Source: a bacterium
Lineage (GTDB): Bacteria > Electryoneota > RPQS01
NCBI GenBank assembly: GCA_016702305.1
Contig: JADJEH010000001.1
Coordinates: forward strand, 977,264-1,041,263
Reading direction: 5' to 3'
Length of the DNA: 64,000 bases
Part shown: positions 1 to 7,819 of the stretch, in pieces
Layout of the letters: each line of letters opens with the position of its first letter
Position numbering within the stretch: position 1 is the first letter of the stretch
The notes under the pieces: generated by a model
Seen by the model: only the letters and a program-made list of their open reading frames with translations
What the model was told of the DNA's origin: nothing
Databases searched by the model: none
Position numbers and translations under genes: made by a program

Positions 1-208
1 CGTCAGCCAGCGCCCAATGACCTGTCCCCGAGTGCGCTTCCCGCGCCTTCTTAATCGCGTTCCCTAACAGGTCCGGCTGGTCCTCCACCGTCGGTGGCAG
101 AGACGAAAAATCCGCGAGGCTCAGTAGCTCGACCGGGAACCCGGCAAGCTTCTCCTGAATCTCGCGGAACTTATTCGCGTTGTTGGTCGCGACGACGATC
201 CGGCGCAA
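1..208 (-). CDS. rdgB: XTP/dITP diphosphatase (RdgB/HAM1 family), 5' part only
   Basis: Reading the minus strand gives RRIVVATNNANKFREI followed by LPPTVEDQPDLLGNAIKKAREA, which is the substrate-binding N-terminus of the non-canonical purine NTP pyrophosphatase family. These enzymes hydrolyse dITP and XTP to monophosphates and keep deaminated purines out of DNA. About 69 residues are inside the window and the rest runs off its left edge. No ATG or GTG lies in frame near the conserved start. A TTG at 208-206 just before RRIVVATNN fits the family, where the protein normally begins a few residues before the ATNN motif. It lies 4 bases after the stop of the small Cys-rich gene and is probably co-transcribed with it. 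The start is less certain than the family. Confidence 0.88.
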   Translation of the reverse strand, partial: MRRIVVATNNANKFREIQEKLAGFPVELLSLADFSSLPPTVEDQPDLLGNAIKKAREAHSGTGHWALAD

Positions 209-212
209 CGCT

Positions 213-404
213 TTAGCCGTAGATTGCCGCGCTATTGCACTTGCACACCTTGACCATCTTCGAGGTCTGGGCGCGGCGGCCGCCTTCGGTCACAAACTCA
301 CGCACGCGCACGGAGGCCAGGATATCGTTGCACACCGGGCAGTGCTTCGCACCCGACGACTTCGTCTTCGACAACTTGTCGGTAAAGGTCTGTTTCTTAG
401 CCAT
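213..404 (-). CDS. small Cys-rich (CPxC...CxC) protein of unknown function
   Basis: The gene encodes 63 residues beginning MAKKQTFTDK. It has a KHCPVCND pair near residue 22 and a VCKCN pair near residue 54, a spacing that could form a single zinc ribbon. The start has a fair Shine-Dalgarno (AGAGGA, about 9 bases upstream) and a near-consensus promoter lies just upstream, so it is very likely a real gene. The basic N-terminus and size recall small ribosomal proteins such as bL33, but the rest of the sequence does not match bL33 and I do not recognise the family. It is followed at once by rdgB. A nucleic-acid-binding role is only a guess from the charge and the Cys pairs. Confidence 0.75.
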   Translation of the reverse strand: MAKKQTFTDKLSKTKSSGAKHCPVCNDILASVRVREFVTEGGRRAQTSKMVKVCKCNSAAIYG

Positions 405-437
405 TTATACTTTCCTCTCGGTGTTAGGTCGAACGGG

Positions 438-466
438 AATATAGCAATTTCTTCGCCGTTTGTCAA
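438..466 (-). promoter_or_regulatory. sigma70-type promoter for the small Cys protein-rdgB unit
   Basis: On the minus strand TTGACA (466-461) is followed after exactly 17 bases by TATATT (443-438), about 34 bases before the ATG at 404. The same TTGACA-17-TATA pattern stands in front of three tRNA units in this window, which supports it as the housekeeping promoter form of this organism. Confidence 0.82.
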
Positions 467-549
467 CCATACGCACGGACAACGTCCCAAGTTCCCAGGA
501 GAATATCGCGTACCGGGTATCACGTGGTGATGATGGTATGATAACAAAC

Positions 550-573
550 GCGGCAACCATAAGTGGTCGCCGC
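550..573 (-). terminator. probable terminator after the sigma/anti-sigma unit
   Basis: A 10-bp inverted repeat with one mismatch and a 4-base loop (GCGGC.ACCA / TGGT.GCCGC) is followed on the minus strand by the T-rich run GTTTGTTATC. It lies 34 bases after the anti-sigma stop and before the next promoter. Confidence 0.6.
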
Positions 574-606
574 GCTCGTAAAACTGCGTTCAGTACGCTG
601 ACTGGC

Positions 607-1119
607 CTACTTCGGATTCGTGCCCACCGTCTGGTAGTTCCCCTCGGGAAGCGTGCCCGGCTTAGTCTTGTCCTTCATCGAATCCTGCGTCGCGACCAAC
701 TGCTCGGCAGACTGCTCCGGCGTCGTCTGCGGTTCCACCGTCTCAACATTCGTCTTGGCTACTTCAACCGGCTGTTCAATCTGCACACCACTGCGCATCG
801 GAGAACCGGAAATGCCCGCGGAACTCGTTCCCGTCACGGAGCCAAAGTCGAAGACCACGAAGGACAGCACCATCGCCGCCGCAACTCCGAAGCCCGCGCC
901 CAGCCAGCTCATCTGCCAACCCGAACGCGTCTCGCGCACAGGCTTGCCCGACAACCGACGCTCCAAACGAAACTCGAAACCAACCGGACAATTTGCTTTG
1001 GGAAGAGATCGCAATGCGTTGCGAACACGCTGCTCAGACGGATCCATCCCCGGCTCAGCGTTCCCTGCCATGTTCATCGCACTGTTTTGTTCGGGACTAA
1101 CCACGATCGGACTCCTCAT
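607..1119 (-). CDS. putative single-pass membrane anti-sigma factor
   Basis: The gene encodes about 170 residues directly after an ECF sigma gene. Residues about 26-65 form a charged cytoplasmic part (DPSEQRVRNALRSL), residues about 71-93 one hydrophobic segment, and the last 75 residues a Glu/Thr-rich extracytoplasmic tail. No HxxxCxxC zinc anti-sigma motif is present, so the call rests on gene order and topology. The N-terminus is uncertain. The first ATG is at 1119, but a GTG or the ATGs a few codons in are equally possible, especially if the sigma gene really runs on to about 1097 (see that entry). It probably holds the neighbouring sigma factor inactive at the membrane. Confidence 0.6.
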   Translation of the reverse strand: MRSPIVVSPEQNSAMNMAGNAEPGMDPSEQRVRNALRSLPKANCPVGFEFRLERRLSGKPVRETRSGWQMSWLGAGFGVAAAMVLSFVVFDFGSVTGTSSAGISGSPMRSGVQIEQPVEVAKTNVETVEPQTTPEQSAEQLVATQDSMKDKTKPGTLPEGNYQTVGTNPK

Positions 1120-1131
1120 TCGCCAAATACT

Positions 1132-1698
1132 TTAATACAACTTGCAAACGGGTTCTCTCCCTCTGTTAACCCGGGATTTTACCGTGCCCAACGGTACTTT
1201 CAATATCTCCGCGATCTCCTCATAAGACGGGTCCTGCACATCACGCAGCAACACGGCCTCCTTGAAGTGAAACGGCAGTTTGTCAATCTCACGCAGAATC
1301 AGCTCCGTGCGAACACGACCATCCACGTGCTTCTCAACGTCTACACTCTGATCTACGATATCGTAGTCGCGCTCTTCATTTCCCTTCGAACTGATAGAGA
1401 AGAAGTTGCGCACCTTCCGCCGCCGCATTTCAGTCTTCGCCAAATTAGACGCTATTGTATAGATCCACGTCGAGAACTTGGCCACCTGATGATAGCGGTG
1501 CTTGTTCCGGTAAACCCGGACAAAGGTCTCCTGAACGATATCCTCACTAAAGAGCGTGTCCCCCAGCAGCCGGACCACAAAGTTATAGAGCGGGTCACGG
1601 TAGCGCCGGACAATTTCGTCGAACGCCGCGGCATCTTCCTGCTGAAAGGCCGCGATCAGTTCCTCGTCTGTGAGGGATGCGATCGGCTTGTTGTTCAT
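1132..1698 (-). CDS. ECF RNA polymerase sigma factor (RpoE-like)
   Basis: This is a 188-residue sigma-70 family regulator of the extracytoplasmic function group. Region 2 shows the YRDPLYNFVVRLLGD...AEDI-type stretch (FSEDIVQETFVRVYRN) and FSTWIYTIASNLAKTEMRRRK. Region 4 shows DVQDPSYEEIAEILKVPLGTVKSRVNRGR, the -35-binding helix-turn-helix. The start ATG at 1698 follows the holA stop at once. The C-terminus reads RGREPVCKLY and then stops. In another frame the DNA continues as TRLQVVLKYLANEESDRG and stops near 1097, which looks more like a normal sigma C-terminus, so one base may be missing near 1150. The next gene is a membrane anti-sigma candidate. Confidence 0.93.
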   Translation of the reverse strand: MNNKPIASLTDEELIAAFQQEDAAAFDEIVRRYRDPLYNFVVRLLGDTLFSEDIVQETFVRVYRNKHRYHQVAKFSTWIYTIASNLAKTEMRRRKVRNFFSISSKGNEERDYDIVDQSVDVEKHVDGRVRTELILREIDKLPFHFKEAVLLRDVQDPSYEEIAEILKVPLGTVKSRVNRGREPVCKLY

Positions 1699-1701
1699 TG
1701 C

Positions 1702-2777
1702 CTACCTGACATACTCCCGCTGATTTACGTTGGTTCCGTGTGAGCCGACTTTTTTCGCGCTGCACGCGGACCATAACCACTCATATATTAATGACCTGAC
1801 ATCCGAGCCTTTTGACTTTGCGTGCATCTCAATTTGAAGAATATTCAACTGAAGGTCCTGCATACGAGTCTCCCCCAATCTCTGCGAGGCACGGATAAAA
1901 TCATTTTTCTTAAAGACTTGGCCACCAAGACCCGCCTGAAACTCGGCCTCCGTCGCCCGCCGTGCCGCTAAGCCACCACAAAGCCATATCCGCGATGCCG
2001 CCGAGCGCAACCGCCCCACAAGGGCAAGTTCCTCCATCCCTTGTCCAATAATTCACGAGCCTCGCGCAAAACTCGGGAGGCGTTACCGGCCAACAGGGCA
2101 TCGTCAAACCCGAACATCTCAACCTCGGCCGTAATGCCCGTGGCCCGCATCACCATCTCAACAGTGATCTCAGGCTCAACGCCGGCGTATAGAATCAAAT
2201 CGCTCAAGCTTCGCTCGAAGATCCCGCAGTTGCGAGGTCGAAGTCTCCAGTAGATATTCCACGGCGCCTACGGCAATTCGCTTGTCGTGCAGCGCGGTAA
2301 ACGCCCGCACGAATTTCGCGTTCTCCTCTGTGCGCAGTTCAAAGAACCAATAGCCGCTCGTGTCATTTTGCAGTGCCGTTTGCTCGCGCTTGCCCGGCTT
2401 GCGCTCGAGCGGCTGTATCATTACCAGGCTCGTCGTCGGTGATGGATCCGCCGTGTATCGCTTCACAAGGCCGTGCTTCGCCTCATCCGAACGCAGGTCA
2501 TCAAAGTCATTCAACACCACGACTCGCCGCGCACCGAACATCGGCAACGCCACCAACTGCGAGTTCAGGTCCTTGATGTCAATCGCGCCCGCTTCGCATT
2601 CAAAATAATCGAAGTCAGAATTGGCCCCCGCCAGTAGATGCGTCAGCAGCGCAGTCTTCGCTTCGCTCAAGAGATACTCTTCCGTACCCCAAGCACGACG
2701 GCCGGAAATGTCTCACCGCGGGTGATCGCCTGCGCCAGCCGCCGGAATACCGGGACCGATTCAGCCAGCCAGTTCAA
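1702..2777 (-). CDS. holA: DNA polymerase III delta subunit, split by about three frameshifts
   Basis: Three adjacent frames join into one HolA-like protein of about 355 residues, the usual family length. The N-terminus (LNWLAESVPVFRRLAQAITRGETFPAVVLG, TTG start at 2777) lies in one frame. TEEYLLSEAKTALLTHLL through LPMFGARRVVVLNDFDDL lies in a second. DLILYAGVEPEITVEMVMRATG lies in a third, and EELALVGRLRSAASRIW through the end lies in a fourth. The breaks fall near 2685, 2205 and 2037. HolA is the clamp-loader subunit that opens the sliding clamp, and it is essential. Three breaks in an otherwise intact sequence therefore look more like sequencing indels than decay. The gene overlaps the end of the amidotransferase gene and abuts the sigma gene. 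Confidence 0.8.
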
Positions 2778-3516
2778 ACTGCTCACGGGCGGATGCTCGC
2801 ACGAATTGCTCGAATAGCTTGGACTGCTGCGGAAACGATCGCATCCGCTCCGGATGCCACTGCACGGACAGCACAAACGGATGCGTCACATGCTCAAAGA
2901 CCTCAATGATCCCCTCTTCACTCCATCCGGTCGCCACGAGTTTATCTGATAGTCTGTCCACGCATTGATGATGGAAGCTGTTCACTTCGACCGTCTCCGC
3001 GCGGAACACGCGGTGAGCCAGACTGTTTTCCAGCAGTGTAACCGTATGTGCGATTGCGACGGTCCCCGGAGGCTGCAAGTGGTGCACAGATCCCAACTGC
3101 GTCGGAATGTCCTGGATCAGCGTGCCGCCCAATAACACATTGAGAGTTTGATGCCCGCGGCAGATCGCGAAGACCGGTTTTTCACGCTCGAGGAAATACT
3201 CCAGAAAACGAAACTCGAACTCGTCACGCTCGAATACCGGCATCTGCTCCGTCGGCAGCATCTCTTGGCCATAGCGGCTCGCGTGAATATCTGTTCCGCC
3301 AATTAGCATCAATCCATCCACGTGATCTGCGTGGCGCCGCATCTGATCGCGGTTCTCCGTAAAGCTTAGCACTATCGGCAACCCGCCGGCAGCCTCAAGA
3401 CATTCGATGTAATTCAGGTCGCAAAAATTGATGCGGCCTGCTGGCGCAAATGTGCGCGTCGGATCCGGGCCGGCATAGCCGGGCGAAATACCAATAATCG
3501 GAGGATTGCCGTTCAT
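2761..3516 (-). CDS. class I glutamine amidotransferase-like hydrolase (peptidase C26 / PuuD family)
   Basis: The gene encodes 251 residues. The nucleophile elbow AICRGHQTLNVLLGGTLIQDI carries the catalytic Cys, and the His-x-Glu pair is in VLSVQWHPERM. An internal FHHQCVDRL motif is typical of the gamma-glutamyl-GABA hydrolase group, which cleaves gamma-glutamyl amide bonds. The protein stands alone without a synthase domain, as PuuD-type enzymes do. No puu pathway genes are nearby, so the true substrate is unknown. It lies between uppP (21 bases upstream) and holA, which overlaps its end. Confidence 0.88.
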   Translation of the reverse strand: MNGNPPIIGISPGYAGPDPTRTFAPAGRINFCDLNYIECLEAAGGLPIVLSFTENRDQMRRHADHVDGLMLIGGTDIHASRYGQEMLPTEQMPVFERDEFEFRFLEYFLEREKPVFAICRGHQTLNVLLGGTLIQDIPTQLGSVHHLQPPGTVAIAHTVTLLENSLAHRVFRAETVEVNSFHHQCVDRLSDKLVATGWSEEGIIEVFEHVTHPFVLSVQWHPERMRSFPQQSKLFEQFVRASAREQFELAG

Positions 3517-3537
3517 TTATTGCCGCAGTTATTAGAA

Positions 3538-4336
3538 CTATGACCCGTTCAAAACAAGATATCCCAACATCAACACGGATGCACCAATACAATAGTAGCC
3601 GAATGGTTTCAGATTGCCGGTATTTAGCAGCTTAAGCAAAAATGAAATCACACCCAATCCCACGACAAATGCCGCGATTGCCCCCGACAGCATCGCCGGA
3701 TCGCTCCACAAGTTCGAACCTTGTACGTCGGAAAGCTGCAGAACTTCGGCTCCGGCAACCCGGGGAATGGACATCAGGAACGAAAAACGTGCGGCCTCAA
3801 CCGGTGCCAGACCACGCTTCATTCCTGTGATAATGGTCATTCCAGAACGCGAAATCCCCGGCAGCAGCGCGAATACCTGCGCCGTACCAATCCACCAGGA
3901 ATCGCTCGTCCGAATGTCGTCCATTCGGCGCGACCCACGACCGTAACGCACCGACCAAATCAGCAGCAGTCCCATGACGAACCAGCTCACCGCCGCCACA
4001 TAGGCGCTGCCAAATGTCTCCTCGATCGCATCCTTCAGCAGCAAACCAACGATCACTGCCGGAATGGTCGCCACAACAACCTGCCACAGCAATTGCAATG
4101 CGGCGGGTCGTCGAGAGGTATTGAAAAGTCCCGTCACATGCCTCGGCAATCAGCTTGCGAAAATACAAGAGTACTGCCGCCAGCGTGCCCAAATGAATGA
4201 ATACGTCAAACGTCAGCAGCGGCCCGCTAAGGCCGAGTAAATGCTGCACGACAACCAGGTGACCATCACTTGAAACCGGTAGAAACTCGGTGATCCCCTG
4301 GACAATTCCCAGGATCACCGCTTGCCATATTGTCAC
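3538..4336 (-). CDS. uppP: undecaprenyl-diphosphate phosphatase, one frameshift
   Basis: The N-terminal frame (GTG start at 4336) reads MTIWQAVILGIVQGITEFLPVSSDGH, the Glu-rich active-site motif of the BacA/UppP family. A second frame from about 4149 carries membrane segments and PGISRSGMTIITGM, the second conserved motif. The two meet near residue 68, around 4130, where EACDG passes into LFNTSRRPAALQ, so one indel separates them. Together they give about 265 residues with multiple membrane helices, the family's usual size. The enzyme recycles the C55 lipid carrier for cell-wall synthesis. The GTG start overlaps the TAG stop of the preceding gene by one base. Confidence 0.9.
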
Positions 4337-5940
4337 TACTTCACCACTTTCAACGCTTCGCCATCAAACTGCAAAATTCTCGCCGTACGATTCTCACCGG
4401 TCGGCGCGATATCCACTTCCACGGCGCACCCGGAGAATTTGCCCAGCGAACGCGCTGCTTCGACAAAATTAGTTCCGGACGATGCCTGACTGCGCAATAT
4501 CGCGGACAAAAAGTCCGCCGCGTCTACGGCCAACAATTGCCACGGCGATAAGTCAAACTCCTCACGGTCATCGAGCGCGCGAAAGAGTTCCGTATGCCGG
4601 TCGGCCACTGGCAACAACGGTGCCACAACATACATATTCCGTGTTACTTCCGGTTGAGCCGACAGCGCGCGCTCATCCAGCCACGAACTGTTGCCGAACA
4701 GCGTCATGCCTTGCGGCACCTGTCCCATCTGAGAACAGTAGTTGCCGATGCGATCGCCTTCGAGCGAAAAGAAGAATACCTCCGCAACACCGCTGGACGG
4801 CGGCAGTGCCGTGACACTTACGTCGCCACCGCCGCTCTCGCCAAACAGCTTCTCGCGTGCTTCGCGTGATAGTACCGCCTGCGAAACCTCCGCGCCCCGC
4901 TCCAACCGCGCTGGCGCTGACATCAGGTCATACAGCTCGCGTCGGACGCTGCTGGCATTGGCAGGATACTCAATTTCCGCATCTATCTTCAAACCAAACT
5001 CACCGGCCCGCTCGAAGCCGACGCGGTGCGCCGCTCCGTTATCGTCGCGCGGAGTCATCAACAGTCCGTGATCAATATTCAGGTCCATTGCGGCAAAGCG
5101 CGCTGCCTGCACGGCTTGCGCTTCCTGACTGGCCAGCATCTCGACAATCCCTGGAGCCAGCGGCGCCAATGCCTGCGGCGTGCTGGTTAGTTTCAAAATC
5201 GGAAACTCGTGATCACCGTTGGCTAACGCCAAGGAAGTCGCCGATCCTTCGTCACCGGCAAACACAATCACGTCACACGCGTCCGCCACGGCACGATCCA
5301 AAACCTTCACAGCTCCCAAGGCGCTGCTCACTCGTTCCACGGTAACATCAAACGCGTCAAGTTGCTCCGCGGCAAACGTGAACGCCGACTGCAAGTCCTC
5401 GGGAGCAGAATCGTCATAATTTGGAAAGGACAACAGTAACCAGACATTTGCCCGGTGTTCGCTGCCCAAAAGGTCGTGCGAAACCTCGCCATCCGCGCCG
5501 GGAAACAGATATTCCTCAGCATCAAACGAAGACTGTTCCGCCAGGATTTCGCGAGCACGGCTTGTCAGCTTGCGGTCGGTAGCACTATCTGCGCACCATT
5601 GTAGGTGTTCACGCGCCGCCGCCATACCATCCAACAGGAAGCTGCTCTCCGCCAAAGCAAATCGCGCAAACTGTCCATAGCGGCCATCGGGGAAAGCGTC
5701 CAACAGACGCTCAGCGCCGCGCTGCGCGCGATCCGCCTGGCCCGTTGCCAGATTAACGCGTACAATTAAGTAGAGCGCCGCCTCAATCTCATCACCGCGC
5801 CCGGACAGAAGCACAGACTCGGCGGCGTGACGCGCCGACTCAAAATCACGAGACTCATAGTGACCGAGTGCCTGTTTCAACTCGGAGGACGGGGCCGCCC
5901 AGCCGCCGACGGTAAAGAGCAACAGCAGCAGATAAAGCAT
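4336..5940 (-). CDS. exported TPR plus periplasmic-binding-fold protein (LpoA-like architecture)
   Basis: The gene encodes 534 residues. A short signal peptide (MLYLLLLLFTVGGWAA) is followed by about 110 residues of tetratricopeptide-like helices (LGHYESRDFESARHAAESVL; DRAQRGAERLLDAFPDGRYG). From about residue 165 the sequence looks like a type I periplasmic ligand-binding fold (VWLLLSFPNYDD; CDVIVFAGDEGSATSLA; VAEVFFFSLEGDRI). The order of domains is that of LpoA, the outer-membrane activator of a penicillin-binding protein, but there is no lipobox Cys. It sits between glmS and uppP, both of which feed peptidoglycan synthesis. An envelope role is an inference; a ligand-binding receptor is the alternative. 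Confidence 0.62.
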   Translation of the reverse strand: MLYLLLLLFTVGGWAAPSSELKQALGHYESRDFESARHAAESVLLSGRGDEIEAALYLIVRVNLATGQADRAQRGAERLLDAFPDGRYGQFARFALAESSFLLDGMAAAREHLQWCADSATDRKLTSRAREILAEQSSFDAEEYLFPGADGEVSHDLLGSEHRANVWLLLSFPNYDDSAPEDLQSAFTFAAEQLDAFDVTVERVSSALGAVKVLDRAVADACDVIVFAGDEGSATSLALANGDHEFPILKLTSTPQALAPLAPGIVEMLASQEAQAVQAARFAAMDLNIDHGLLMTPRDDNGAAHRVGFERAGEFGLKIDAEIEYPANASSVRRELYDLMSAPARLERGAEVSQAVLSREAREKLFGESGGGDVSVTALPPSSGVAEVFFFSLEGDRIGNYCSQMGQVPQGMTLFGNSSWLDERALSAQPEVTRNMYVVAPLLPVADRHTELFRALDDREEFDLSPWQLLAVDAADFLSAILRSQASSGTNFVEAARSLGKFSGCAVEVDIAPTGENRTARILQFDGEALKVVK

Positions 5941-7764
5941 CTATTCGACCGTCACACTTTTCGCAAGATTGCGGGGTTGGTCAACGTCGCAGCCGCGGTG
6001 AACTGCCATGTAGTATGCCAGCAACTGCAAAGGCACAACCGTCAACAGCGGAGTCAAGAGTGGATCAGTCTCCGGAACATACAGAACCTCACTGGCGCGC
6101 GTGGCAACTTCGGTGTCGCCCTCCGTGGCGATTACAAGAACCCGCCCGCCGCGTGCCCGCACTTCTTCGATATTAGACAGCACTTTCTCGTATGTGCCGT
6201 CTTTGGTAGCGATAAACACGACCGGCATATTCTGATCAATCAGCGCGATCGGTCCGTGTTTCATCTCTGCCGCCGGATACCCTTCGGCATGCACGTAGGA
6301 AATTTCCTTGAGTTTCAGAGCGCCTTCGAGCGCCACCGGAAAATTCAACCCGCGGCCTAAGTACAGGAAGTTGCGGCTGTCACGATAGTGATGCGCTATC
6401 GTCTCGATGCGCTCGCGGGAGGCCAATATCCGCGAAATCTTTTGCGGAATCTCCTTCAGCTCTTGCACAAGCTCGCGTCCGCGCCCAGCGCCGACGCGTC
6501 TGCCCCGCCCCATCGCCAGCGCCAGCATGAAAAGAACCGTGATCTGTGCGGTGAATGCTTTCGTCGAAGCAACACCAATCTCCGGACCAGCATGCAAAAA
6601 GACTCCCGCATCCGTTTCCCGCGCGATGGACGATCCGACGACGTTACAAATTCCAAACACCGGAGTGCCGCGCCGACGAGCTTCCCGAATCGCGGCCAGC
6701 GTGTCCGCCGTCTCGCCGGACTGTGAAATCGCAAACGCTACAGTACCAGGTTCAAGAATCGGCGACCGGTAGCGGAACTCCGAAGCGTATTCCACTTCCG
6801 CCGGAATTCCGGCAAGCTCTTCAAAGAGATATTCGCCCACAAGACCGGCATGCCAACTCGTGCCACATCCCAGTAAGATAATTCGCTTGGCATTTTGAAG
6901 CGTGTTGCTGACGGCAGCCATCCCGCCAAACTTCACGTTCCCGTCATCAGCCAGCAAGCGGCCGCGCATCGCATCGGCCACTGTCTGCGGCTGCTCGCAA
7001 ATCTCCTTCAACATGAAGTGCGCAAACCCGCCCTTTTCTATCGCCGCAATATCATAAGTGATCTGCTCAAGGTGTTTGTCCACTGGCTGATCCGCCAGAT
7101 TGCGGTACTCCACCCTGTCAGAGGTCAAGACCGCGATTTCACCGTCTTCCAAATATGTCGCGTCGCGCGTGAAATGCAGGAATGCCGCCGGGTCAGACGC
7201 TACGAAATTCTCGCGGTCGCCATGCCCAATCACCATTGGCGATCCCATCCGCGCCGCAATAATCATCCCCGGCTGATGCTTTGAGATAATCGCGAAGCCG
7301 TAAGTCCCCTTGACCAACCGCAACGCCCGCGTCACAGCCTGCGGAAAATCCCCTTCGTAAAACTCTTCGATCAGATGCGCGATAATCTCCGTGTCCGTAT
7401 CCGAAACAAACGTGTGACCGGACTTGCTCAGTTCATGCCGCAGCGCATTGTAATTCTCGATGATGCCGTTATGCACCAGCGCAATCGTAAATTGCTCGTC
7501 CGTATGCGGATGCGCGTTAACTTGATTGGGCACGCCATGCGTCGCCCAGCGCGTATGACCGATGCCCGAATTGCCGTTTACACCGGAATCGCGCACAAGC
7601 TGCTCGAGATTCGAGACCTTACCCGCGTCCTTGATCACATGCAAAACGCCGTTCAGCACCGCCACGCCCGCCGAATCGTAGCCGCGGTACTCCATGCGCT
7701 TAAGCGCGCCGATCAGGATTGGCATTACCTCGCGATAGCCTGTATATCCGATAATTCCACACAT
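5941..7764 (-). CDS. glmS: glutamine-fructose-6-phosphate aminotransferase (isomerizing)
   Basis: The gene encodes 607 residues. The N-terminal class II amidotransferase starts MCGIIGYTG with Cys2 as the nucleophile, followed by GHTRWATHG. Two sugar-isomerase (SIS) domains follow, the first around residues 290-420 (LLGCGTSWHAG, AISQSGETADTLAA) and the second around 455-590. The protein ends LAKSVTVE, the characteristic C-terminal tail that closes the fructose-6-phosphate site. It makes glucosamine-6-phosphate, the first step to UDP-GlcNAc for peptidoglycan and lipopolysaccharide. guaA lies upstream with a 55-base gap in which I see no terminator. I see no glmS ribozyme in that gap; it is too short for one. 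Confidence 0.98.
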   Translation of the reverse strand: MCGIIGYTGYREVMPILIGALKRMEYRGYDSAGVAVLNGVLHVIKDAGKVSNLEQLVRDSGVNGNSGIGHTRWATHGVPNQVNAHPHTDEQFTIALVHNGIIENYNALRHELSKSGHTFVSDTDTEIIAHLIEEFYEGDFPQAVTRALRLVKGTYGFAIISKHQPGMIIAARMGSPMVIGHGDRENFVASDPAAFLHFTRDATYLEDGEIAVLTSDRVEYRNLADQPVDKHLEQITYDIAAIEKGGFAHFMLKEICEQPQTVADAMRGRLLADDGNVKFGGMAAVSNTLQNAKRIILLGCGTSWHAGLVGEYLFEELAGIPAEVEYASEFRYRSPILEPGTVAFAISQSGETADTLAAIREARRRGTPVFGICNVVGSSIARETDAGVFLHAGPEIGVASTKAFTAQITVLFMLALAMGRGRRVGAGRGRELVQELKEIPQKISRILASRERIETIAHHYRDSRNFLYLGRGLNFPVALEGALKLKEISYVHAEGYPAAEMKHGPIALIDQNMPVVFIATKDGTYEKVLSNIEEVRARGGRVLVIATEGDTEVATRASEVLYVPETDPLLTPLLTVVPLQLLAYYMAVHRGCDVDQPRNLAKSVTVE

Positions 7765-7819
7765 ACTCTAATGCTCCCGTTGGTCATCTGAATGCGTCAC
7801 AATCAGGTCGCAAAGATCG

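Noticed and set aside
213..404. Ribosomal protein bL33
   Set aside because: Only the size, MAKK start and Cys pairs match; the body does not.
460..1743. A 427-residue plus-strand open frame
   Set aside because: It lies opposite the sigma and anti-sigma genes and has no recognisable domain; the minus-strand sigma motifs are far stronger.
7765..7819. glmS ribozyme
   Set aside because: The gap before glmS is too short and has no matching structure.
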